A stretch of DNA of 6,293 nucleotides from positions 1-6,293 of the forward strand of contig JACMKW010000040.1 in assembly GCA_014379885.1 (NCBI GenBank), given 5' to 3'. The notes under the pieces are model-generated. The model did not search any database and had not been told where the DNA came from. It saw only the letters and a list, made by a program, of their open reading frames with translations. Position 1 is the stretch's first letter. Each line of letters starts with the position of its first letter. Made by a program: the position numbers and the translations under genes. Source of the DNA: Rhizobacter sp. GTDB taxonomy: Bacteria; Pseudomonadota; Gammaproteobacteria; Burkholderiales; Burkholderiaceae. This document shows positions 1 through 5,804 of this stretch, one piece after another.

Positions 1-1467
1 CACACAACGCGCCATGCCATCGGCGGCCGCTTCGGCAAGAGCCAGAGCAAGAGCGCGCTCATCCACATCAACGGTCAGCTTGCTGCGCACCGCCAGCGGC
101 AGCCAACGCGCTGCAGGCTCGAAAGCGCCCTGCTCTTCGAGCTGCAGGCGCAGCGGGCATTCGAGGTGAATCACTTCCCGACGGGCATTCACAACAGGAA
201 AACTCACCAGATGCACCCGCCCTTGCACCAAGGCTTCGCGGATGCGTTGACGCCAGGCGCCTTCGCCCAGCATGGCCACGCTGTTGGCCGGCTCGTTGCC
301 GAGCTCGACCGTGAACGGGCCGCGGCTCTCTGCACGTGCCAGCGCCGCGTCAGCCGCGCTCATCACCTGGCCGGGCGTCATGTCGCGGCGCAGCTCGATA
401 GCGCCCATGCTCACCGCCGCACCACCACCCAGGCTGGGCAGCACCACAGCGAGCGCGTCTGACAAGGCTTGCGCCGTTTCACGCGCCACACCCGGCACCG
501 GCAAGCACAACGCAAAGTCGGAGCCGTTCAAGCGGCCGAGGAAGCAGCCCTTGGCACGCTCCGAGTACGGTCGCAAAGACTGTGCAATGGTGGTGATCAC
601 CCGGTCAGCCCCAGCATGGCCCAGTTGTCGGTTGATGCCGGCCAGGTCAAGCACCCGCAGCAGCACCAGGCCGCCTTCGGCCGTGCCGTCTTCGCGCTGC
701 AGCGCGGCCGAAAGTTGCCCCAGAAAGTGCGCTCGGTTCGACACGCCGGTCAGGCGGTCGCAGTTGGCCTGCTTGTGCAAGGTGTCGAGCTGCTCGGCCT
801 GTGCCTGGAAGGTGACTCGCAAGCGGCTCACCATGGTGTTCATGGCCCGTGTGACGCGCTGCAACTCGGGTACGCGCGGCTCCGGCACGATGCGGAACTC
901 GCCCCCCACCAGCGCATGGGCCTGCTCCACTGTCGAATCAAGCGGTTTGCGAATGCGCCGTACCACCAGCGTACCCACCCCGCCTGCGATCAAGCCCACC
1001 AAAGCCAACGCCATGGCGGAACGAAGGCTGCCGGCCCACAACTCGTCGTGGGCAAAGAAGGTATGGCTCACCACCTCAACCCTGCCCAGCGCACGCCAGC
1101 CGTCGGACACCTGCGCCACGCCAGGGTCACTCTCGATGGGAGCGAGGCTCACAAACCAGGCCGGTGCTGACACCGCCGTGGCCTGCGCTTCGCGCACGAA
1201 GGGCACGCTGCCGTCGGCGGCGATGAACTTGATGCGGCGGTAGAACCCGGTGTCGAACTGGGCCGACATCAAGAGGCCCATCAGCTCGCGGTCACCTTTT
1301 TGCTGCGACAAGGCCAGCGCGAGCGAGGTGGCGTTGTCGGCATTCTTCAAACGCAGCTGGGTTTGCAGGTAGCCACGCGCGGACTCCACCGCCACCGTCA
1401 CGCTGCCTGCAAATGCCAGCAGCACCGTGCCCAGCAACAACAACCAGATCTGTCGAATCAGTGACAT
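1..1467 (-). CDS. lapD: LapD-type c-di-GMP receptor (HAMP, degenerate GGDEF and EAL), 3' end cut by window edge
   Basis: Inner-membrane receptor that reports cytoplasmic c-di-GMP to the periplasm by binding or releasing the protease LapG. The frame is open to the window edge: 489 residues are visible, and about 150 more are expected by comparison with LapD. The start ATG at 1467 follows a good ribosome site, GAGGGAGAG (1471-1479). Visible in order: TM1 (about 7-27); a periplasmic LapD/MoxY-type domain (about 28-148) with the family motif around G123-W124, matching the tryptophan-bearing hairpin that docks LapG in characterised LapDs; TM2 (about 151-170); HAMP (about 170-222); a GGDEF fold opening with DRLTGVSNR (237-245); then the start of an EAL fold. 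The GGDEF signature reads NGSDF (314-318) and the EAL signature ECP (436-438), so both enzymatic activities are probably lost, as in known LapD. It lies 106 bp downstream of lapG on the same strand, probably in one operon. Identity is strong. It was assigned by reading the minus strand directly. Confidence 0.9.
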   Translation of the reverse strand, partial: MSLIRQIWLLLLGTVLLAFAGSVTVAVESARGYLQTQLRLKNADNATSLALALSQQKGDRELMGLLMSAQFDTGFYRRIKFIAADGSVPFVREAQATAVSAPAWFVSLAPIESDPGVAQVSDGWRALGRVEVVSHTFFAHDELWAGSLRSAMALALVGLIAGGVGTLVVRRIRKPLDSTVEQAHALVGGEFRIVPEPRVPELQRVTRAMNTMVSRLRVTFQAQAEQLDTLHKQANCDRLTGVSNRAHFLGQLSAALQREDGTAEGGLVLLRVLDLAGINRQLGHAGADRVITTIAQSLRPYSERAKGCFLGRLNGSDFALCLPVPGVARETAQALSDALAVVLPSLGGGAAVSMGAIELRRDMTPGQVMSAADAALARAESRGPFTVELGNEPANSVAMLGEGAWRQRIREALVQGRVHLVSFPVVNARREVIHLECPLRLQLEEQGAFEPAARWLPLAVRSKLTVDVDERALALALAEAAADGMARCV

Positions 1468-1480
1468 GCACTCTCCCTCT

Positions 1481-1514
1481 CAAGGAAACGCTGGGCCGCT
1501 GCCAAGTTTCCTTG
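1481..1514 (-). repeat. Perfect 9-bp inverted repeat in the lapG-lapD spacer
   Basis: CAAGGAAAC (1481-1489) and GTTTCCTTG (1506-1514) are exact reverse complements separated by 16 bases. On the lapGD transcript the hairpin would end immediately before the purine-rich lapD ribosome site at 1471-1479, so it could affect lapD translation, act as an operator, or be a processing site. There is no T-run after it in the lapD direction, so it does not look like an intrinsic terminator. The function is inference. Confidence 0.55.
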
Positions 1515-1573
1515 TTTCCCTTGGGGGGCGGAACCCCGCCAAGCGGCGAACCTTGGGGCTGTTATCAGTTTCG

Positions 1574-2287
1574 TCATTGGAACCCCTCCGCGCGCGCTTT
1601 CGCAAGCACTTCACGCCAACGAGACAGCCGCGCCGCCGGGTCGCCGGCGGCTGGCCCGCCCACACCTTGCCACAAACCTTCGCTGTTGAAGCTGAACACC
1701 GGCACCAGGTCGGGCCGGCGTGATGCGGGCCTCAGCTCGGAGATCAGGTTGTCCAGAATCATGGGTTCGGCGCCGGGTGCCGCATAGTAGGCCAGCACCA
1801 GGTGAGCCTGCACCGCACCTTGCGGGCCGCCGACCTGGGCCCGCACGTACACCAGCCGCAGCTTCGAGATCGGCATGCCCACGGCGAGCAGGCTGAAGTA
1901 TTTGGCGATGGCGTAGTCCTCGCAGTCGCCCTGGCCCTTGTCCAGGGTTTCGAGCGGGCTGGCCCAGTAGTCGATCTGGCCCCACACCTCGGTGTCGTCG
2001 CGAAACTGGATGCGGTGGTTGAAGAAGTGGTTGATGGCCTGCAGCTGGGCCATCTCGTCCATGTCGAGCGCCTGCATCAGCACGGGTTGAAGGGCCTGTG
2101 CGCCCGCCACAGCGCGCGGCGAGAGTTTTCTGGCCGCAGCCTGCATGCGTTCGTTGTCCCATGCCTGCAAGGGCATGCCGGAGCACAACAGCCCCAACGC
2201 CAACCAGGCCACCCACCACAGGCGGGCCCGCACACCCCGCGCCCGCGCGAGGCCATGTGAGAGTTGTGTGAGAAGGGCTTCGCGCAC
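1574..2287 (-). CDS. lapG: LapG-type periplasmic cysteine protease (transglutaminase-like, BTLCP family)
   Basis: Calcium-dependent periplasmic protease that cleaves the N-terminal region of large type I-secreted adhesins and frees them from the outer membrane; LapD sequesters it when c-di-GMP is high. The 237 residues fit the family length. The N terminus has a basic stretch, a hydrophobic core at about 23-37 and a plausible signal-peptidase site after LQA (42). The catalytic triad can be read as C122 in GDCEDYA, H162 in QAHLVLAY and D179 in ILDNL. The acidic D121, E123 and D124 around the cysteine match calcium-binding positions described in LapG homologues. W102-W108 and FNHRIQF (89-95) are also family-like. 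The start is GTG at 2287 with AGGA at 2294-2297, six bases upstream. A second GTG at 2233 would give a shorter, more conventional signal peptide. It is first in the lapG-lapD unit. Its leader runs straight into the structured element at 2312-2577. Confidence 0.92.
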   Translation of the reverse strand: MREALLTQLSHGLARARGVRARLWWVAWLALGLLCSGMPLQAWDNERMQAAARKLSPRAVAGAQALQPVLMQALDMDEMAQLQAINHFFNHRIQFRDDTEVWGQIDYWASPLETLDKGQGDCEDYAIAKYFSLLAVGMPISKLRLVYVRAQVGGPQGAVQAHLVLAYYAAPGAEPMILDNLISELRPASRRPDLVPVFSFNSEGLWQGVGGPAAGDPAARLSRWREVLAKARAEGFQ

Positions 2288-2340
2288 CGGGCATCCTGGG
2301 GGTCAACGCATAGGCCTGTTCACACTGAATGAGCACCCGC

Positions 2341-2441
2341 GCCGAGGCCTGAGCGCGTGCACGGCAAGGCGCAGCTGAGGCCGTGTGCCTTTGGCACACA
2401 ACGAGGCTGCAACGCCGCCGTGCGCGCGCACAGGCCTCGGC
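2341..2441. repeat. Arm A: 101-bp imperfect hairpin inside the palindromic element
   Basis: Positions 2341-2365 and 2417-2441 are reverse complements over 25 bases with two mismatches: 2358/2424, which is a G-U pair in plus-strand RNA, and 2352/2430 (A-A). The stem continues through 2368-2370/2414-2416 and 2371-2375/2406-2410. It is capped by a perfect 7-bp stem, GTGTGCC (2383-2389) and GGCACAC (2393-2399), around a TTT loop. A very short UUCG-type hairpin (2442-2449) lies between this arm and the next. Confidence 0.75.
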
Positions 2442-2452
2442 CCTTCGGGTGA

Positions 2453-2545
2453 ACTCATCAAAAACCCGCCGTCATCGTTGCAAATGCTCGCTGTAGCAAG
2501 TGCTACAGCTGCGCTTTGCGCCTCGACAGCGGGCTTTTGATGAGT
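2453..2545. repeat. Arm B: 93-bp nested hairpin with a perfect 9-bp palindromic core
   Basis: Positions 2453-2473 pair with 2525-2545 with two mismatches (2464/2534 and 2470/2528). Next comes a short helix, GCAAA (2480-2484) with TTTGC (2515-2519). The apex is a perfect stem, GCTGTAGCA (2490-2498) and TGCTACAGC (2501-2509), around AG. The outer stem has a GC block next to an A-run on one side and TTTT on the other, so it resembles a bidirectional terminator. That would be odd between divergent genes. Both outer-stem mismatches become G-U pairs in RNA read in the lapG direction. Confidence 0.75.
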
Positions 2546-2577
2546 CACGCGGGCGCTCATTCAGTGTGAACAGGCCT

Positions 2578-2821
2578 TGTTGTCGTCACCCTCACGGCTG
2601 ACTTGAGCCGCTGGCACTTTTGTGCAGTTCAACCGCGGTCGCAATCAACGAACAGGCTGATGTTGCAGAAACATCCACCGCGGAACGCCCTGGCGTGAAA
2701 TAGTCCCAGGCCTTCATGCGGACAGGGGGGCCGGTCAGCGGGGAGCGGCAGCTAAACTCGCGGCGCAGTGAAGGAATCCCTCACTACGCGATTGCCTGAC
2801 GACCAAGAAAGACCTTGTCGA
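2578..2821 (+). promoter_or_regulatory. Upstream region of the TolC-family gene, promoter not resolved
   Basis: This 244-bp non-coding stretch between the palindromic element and the lapE-like start must hold that gene's promoter unless transcription begins inside the element. The only sigma70-like -10 noted is TAAACT (2753-2758), with no matching -35 box at the right distance, so the promoter is unassigned. The motif ACCGCGG occurs twice in direct orientation, 45 bp apart (2632-2638 and 2677-2683), and the first copy is the palindrome ACCGCGGT. These could be regulator sites but are short and GC-rich, so chance is possible. Confidence 0.35.
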
Positions 2822-4687
2822 ATGCGTTTGAAGCACCCCGCCTTGTTTGCCGCGACTGCCCTGCTGTTCACAGCCGGTGCCGCTGCACAAAGCAATGAGG
2901 CCTTGAAGGCGGCGGCGCAAAAGGCCATCAGCGTCAACCCCGACGTCACCGCACGATTCAACGCCTACCGCGCTGCAGCAGACGCGGTGGACGCAGCCCG
3001 CGGCGGCTACTACCCGCGTGTGGACCTGAACGCGTCGGTGGGCCGTGACCGCGACACGCTCAGCACCCGCACACCCGAGACGCAGTCGCTCAGCCGCAAC
3101 GGCGCTTCACTGTCGCTCACGCAACTGCTGTGGGACGGGCTGGCCACACAGAAAGAAGTGGGCCGCCTGGGGCACGAAAAGCTGGCGCGCTACTTCGAGG
3201 TGCTCGACGTCACCGAACAAACTGCACTCGAAACCACGCGCGCTTACTACGACGTGCTGCGCTATCGCCGCCTGGTGCAACTGGCCGAAGACAGCTACGT
3301 GCAGCACCGCAGCGCGTTCAACCAGATCCAGTCGCGCTTCAAGGCGGGCGTGGGCCGGGGTGTTGACCTGGAGCAGGCCGGTGCGCGCCTGGCTCTGGCG
3401 GAATCAAACCTGAGCACCGAAGTGGCCAACCTGCATGACGTGGCAGCGCGTTACCAGCGCATCGTCGGGGAAGCGCCGCCCAAGGGCATGCCCTTGCCGA
3501 CATTGCTCAAACAAGGTGTGCCCGCCAACGCGACGGGCGCCTCCACTGAGGCCGTGAACCGCAGCGCCGCCATCAGCGCCAGCATCGAGATGCTGCGCTC
3601 GGCACGCGCCCTGGCCACGGTGCGCGAATCGGCCTTCCAGCCCACCGTGCAGGCGCGCGTGCGCTCGGGCGGTGGCAAGAACTACGACGGCGTGCGCGAC
3701 CAGTCTCGCGACAGCTCGGCCGAGATCGTGCTGAACTGGAACCTCTTCAACGGCGGTGCCGACCGCGCCCGCGTGCGCCAGCAAGTCAACGTGGTGAACC
3801 AGGCCGCCGACCTGCGCGACAAGGCCTGCCGCGATGCACGCCAGGTGGTCGCCATTGCCTACAACGACACACGCAAGCTCACCGATCAGCTCCTTTACCT
3901 CGACCGCAACACGCTGGCCATCGAGAAGGCACGCGACGCCTACCGCCAGCAATTCGACATCGGCCAGCGCAGCCTGCTCGACTTGCTCAACTCTGAAAAC
4001 GAGCTCTACACCGCCAAGCGCTCATATGCCAACGCCGAGTACGACCTCGGCATCGCCTACGCGCGCACGCAGGCCGCAGTCAGCCGCCTCGGCGCCCAGC
4101 TGGGCCTGACACGCGGCGAAGGTGCCCCCGAAGCACCGGCGGAGTCCGACAACTGGACCGTGGGTGACGACAGCCCGACGCGCTGCCCCGCCATCGCCAT
4201 CGAAATGGAACCCATCGACCTGGTGGCCCTGAACAAGCGCGCCGTTGGCGGCGCGGCTGCGCCGCCTGGTGCCGCATCCAACTCGTCGCCTGTCTCGGCT
4301 CCCGCGCTTTCATCCTTGACACCCACGCCGGCCACCACAGGCGCCAACAGCCCGGCCAGCCTGAGCGTGCGCCGCCTCAACGACTGGGCCGCCGCCTGGG
4401 AAGCCAAAGACGTGCAGCGCTACATGAGCTTCTACGCGCCCAGCTTCACCTCGGCCCAGGGCAACACGGAAGCCTGGAAGGCCAGGCGCCGCGTGCTGGT
4501 GGGCAAGAAAGGTGACATCAGCCTGAAGCTGGAAGACGTCCAGACCAACACGCTGGCCGCCGATCGCGTGGAAACCAGCTTCCGGCAGACCTACCGCTCG
4601 GCCAATTTCAATGACGAAACCACCAAGACGCTGACCTGGCAACAGATCGACGGGCAGTGGTTCATCGTCAAGGAAAGCAACCGGTAG
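2822..4687 (+). CDS. lapE: TolC-family type I secretion outer membrane protein (LapE-like) with C-terminal NTF2-like domain
   Basis: Trimeric outer membrane channel-tunnel for type I secretion, probably of the adhesin controlled by LapG/LapD. The ATG at 2822 was chosen (621 residues). It begins a textbook signal peptide (MRLKHPALF... cleaved near GAAA/QS, 22/23), with a weak AAGAAAGA ribosome site (2805-2812). The frame also opens at GTG 2768, which would put 18 charged residues before the signal. The TolC duplication shows as LTQLLWDG (99-106) and LNWNLFNGG (304-312). YRQQFDIGQRSLLDLLNSEN (374-393) is the hallmark of T1SS outer membrane proteins. After the core and a Cys-Pro-containing segment comes a Pro/Ala/Ser-rich linker (about 478-512). 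It leads to about 110 residues resembling the NTF2-like domain of Cds6-type proteins, ending WQQIDGQWFIVKESNR. That extension is unusual for TolC. The LapE assignment rests on the lapGD neighbours; the family assignment is firm. Confidence 0.87.
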   Translation: MRLKHPALFAATALLFTAGAAAQSNEALKAAAQKAISVNPDVTARFNAYRAAADAVDAARGGYYPRVDLNASVGRDRDTLSTRTPETQSLSRNGASLSLTQLLWDGLATQKEVGRLGHEKLARYFEVLDVTEQTALETTRAYYDVLRYRRLVQLAEDSYVQHRSAFNQIQSRFKAGVGRGVDLEQAGARLALAESNLSTEVANLHDVAARYQRIVGEAPPKGMPLPTLLKQGVPANATGASTEAVNRSAAISASIEMLRSARALATVRESAFQPTVQARVRSGGGKNYDGVRDQSRDSSAEIVLNWNLFNGGADRARVRQQVNVVNQAADLRDKACRDARQVVAIAYNDTRKLTDQLLYLDRNTLAIEKARDAYRQQFDIGQRSLLDLLNSENELYTAKRSYANAEYDLGIAYARTQAAVSRLGAQLGLTRGEGAPEAPAESDNWTVGDDSPTRCPAIAIEMEPIDLVALNKRAVGGAAAPPGAASNSSPVSAPALSSLTPTPATTGANSPASLSVRRLNDWAAAWEAKDVQRYMSFYAPSFTSAQGNTEAWKARRRVLVGKKGDISLKLEDVQTNTLAADRVETSFRQTYRSANFNDETTKTLTWQQIDGQWFIVKESNR

Positions 4688-5701
4688 CTAGCGCCTGAGC
4701 GCCTTCTCGAAGAAGGCAACAACCGCCGCATTGAAATCGCGGTGAAACGCCTCCCGGTCGAAGCCCGGCTGGCTGCCGCACAGCGGCGGCGCCATCGCGG
4801 CAAAACGTGGTGTGCACGGCGCCAGAAAGTCGAAGTGCCCGGCATTTGCAACCTCCCGGTAATCCAGCGGCTTGGGCAACGCGGCGCGCACGGCCTCGGC
4901 GTACCACGGGTGCGGCAGCACGCTGTCTGCCTCGGCACGCCAGAGCTGAATGGGCACGGTGACGGCCGCGAGCGACTCCTGGGTGAACGTGAACCCGAGC
5001 GCAGGCGCTGCCACCACGGCAGCGCGCACACGTGCATCACGGCCTGACAGCGGGCCCGTGGCACCCACACTGGCGGCCTCGGCAGGCCGACGCGCAATCA
5101 CCTGGCAAGCGTAGTGGCTCGGTTGTTTGGCGCAATGCGGGCCAACGCGGCCCAGGCTGGCCACACCACCCGCGACCACCAGTGCGGTGAAGCCGCCGGA
5201 CGAGAAACCGAACACGCCGATGCGCGCGGGGTCGATCTGGTCTCGGCCTCGCCACTGCGTGAGCAGATGGTCGATCGCACGGCTGATGTGGCGCGGTCGA
5301 TCCATCATCGACACCTCGCGGCTTTGATCCGCGTGGTTGTCACCGGTGTGCGTGACGGCGGCCACCACGAAGCCGGCTTGCGCCAGCGCGATGGCCGTGT
5401 CGTGGTGGCCGAGTGATGAGCCGCCGTTGCCGTGCGAGATCACGACCAAGGGCAGGCCGCGGCCGGCGACAGCGGCGCCGCGTGCGACGTTCAAAGTGAA
5501 AGGCCCGAGCTCGACTGCTTCGGCCACCGTTTCCGTGGGGTACCAGAGTGCCAACTCCAACGGCTTCTCTGTGCCATCTGCTGCTTGCACACGTTCATAG
5601 CCTGCGGAGAGCGGCGGGGCCGCCAGTGCGGGCAGCGCCAGGCATGCTGCCATCCAAAGCAGAGCTGAACGCGCCAGGCGGGGGAACGAGGTGAGGGTCA
5701 T
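4688..5701 (-). CDS. Secreted alpha/beta hydrolase, predicted dienelactone hydrolase / PAF-acetylhydrolase-like
   Basis: A probable periplasmic or secreted serine ester hydrolase with unknown substrate. The start ATG at 5701 has GGAGA (5706-5710) in the right place and gives 337 residues. The same frame stays open further upstream, but that would overlap lpdA and lose the signal peptide. Residues 1-27 form a signal peptide with a likely cut after PALA. ISHGNGG (88-94) fits the oxyanion-hole loop. GFSSG (165-169) is the nucleophile elbow with S167. D259 in RAEADSVLP and H289 in NAGHFDF complete a plausible triad. Cysteines at 190, 199, 296 and 308 could form two disulfides, consistent with export. 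The architecture matches the predicted dienelactone hydrolases of COG4188; true dienelactone activity is not implied. It lies 103 bp after lpdA on the same strand and ends back to back with the lapE-like gene. No link to the Lap system is evident. Confidence 0.8.
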   Translation of the reverse strand: MTLTSFPRLARSALLWMAACLALPALAAPPLSAGYERVQAADGTEKPLELALWYPTETVAEAVELGPFTLNVARGAAVAGRGLPLVVISHGNGGSSLGHHDTAIALAQAGFVVAAVTHTGDNHADQSREVSMMDRPRHISRAIDHLLTQWRGRDQIDPARIGVFGFSSGGFTALVVAGGVASLGRVGPHCAKQPSHYACQVIARRPAEAASVGATGPLSGRDARVRAAVVAAPALGFTFTQESLAAVTVPIQLWRAEADSVLPHPWYAEAVRAALPKPLDYREVANAGHFDFLAPCTPRFAAMAPPLCGSQPGFDREAFHRDFNAAVVAFFEKALRR

Positions 5702-5804
5702 GCCGTCTCCAGGGATCGTTGGGAACAAACCGCATTGGAAACCGCGCCCCCACACGCCGCCATGACGATGCGACGAACACGCTGCGCCACGGCGCCAAAT
5801 GCCT
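5702..5804 (-). other. Short spacer between lpdA and the hydrolase gene
   Basis: The spacer is 103 bp on the shared strand. Apart from the hydrolase ribosome site (5706-5710), I see no hairpin followed by a T-run and no good sigma70 promoter, so read-through from lpdA is possible. A 21-codon ATG frame (5763 down to 5698) whose stop overlaps the hydrolase start lacks a ribosome site and is not called. Confidence 0.4.

Larger units (their letters stand above)
2312..2577. repeat. 266-bp palindromic element with about 30-bp terminal inverted repeats (MITE-like or structured RNA)
   Basis: The left end (2312-2341) and right end (2548-2577) are reverse complements over 30 bases with a single mismatch (2335/2554). 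The outer 23 bases pair perfectly; the left arm begins AGGCCTGTTCACACTGAATG. The space between is almost filled by two more hairpins (2341-2441 and 2453-2545), so the whole block can fold as a three-armed structure. No convincing protein is encoded in it. I see no clear target-site duplication in the flanks. The terminal repeats suggest a small non-autonomous mobile element, but I cannot match them to a named insertion sequence family. It lies between the divergent lapG and lapE genes, its left edge 24 bp from the lapG start codon. Confidence 0.8.

Noticed and set aside
15..25. LapG and LapD genes as an undescribed system
   Set aside because: The LapG/LapD pair itself is a well-characterised c-di-GMP biofilm control system. 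Only the element and the channel fusion go beyond it.
272..1243. Long plus-strand open frame of 323 codons
   Set aside because: It is antisense to the LapD-like gene. The translation is low-complexity Arg/Ser/Ala without recognisable domains, typical of a GC-rich shadow frame.
1611..2399. 262-codon minus-strand frame overlapping lapG
   Set aside because: It is a shifted frame across lapG with Arg/Gly-rich composition. The lapG frame carries a full catalytic triad and a ribosome site.
2303..2560. 85-codon minus-strand frame inside the palindromic element
   Set aside because: It lies wholly on inverted-repeat sequence, has no domain pattern, and its coding potential is explained by the repeat structure.
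2304..2582. Target-site duplication flanking the palindromic element
   Set aside because: The bases outside 2312 and 2577 do not form a direct repeat. CAAC (2304-2307) and GTTG (2579-2582) are inverted rather than direct and only weakly extend the stem.
2753..2758. TAAACT as a -10 promoter box for the lapE-like gene
   Set aside because: It matches four of six positions, but no acceptable -35 hexamer lies 16-18 bp upstream, so it was not called as a promoter.
2768..2821. GTG at 2768 as the start of the TolC-family gene
   Set aside because: It adds 18 charged residues before a complete signal peptide and has no ribosome site at the right spacing. The ATG at 2822 gives a standard exported protein.
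4701..4717. Hairpin GCCTTCT/AGAAGGC as a terminator for convergent genes
   Set aside because: There is no T-run on either strand after the stem, and it lies within hydrolase codons, so it is not a supported intrinsic terminator.
5698..5763. 21-codon ORF ending in an ATGA overlap with the hydrolase start
   Set aside because: The overlap suggests translational coupling, but the frame has no ribosome site and no recognisable sequence, and it continues an antisense-like frame through lpdA.
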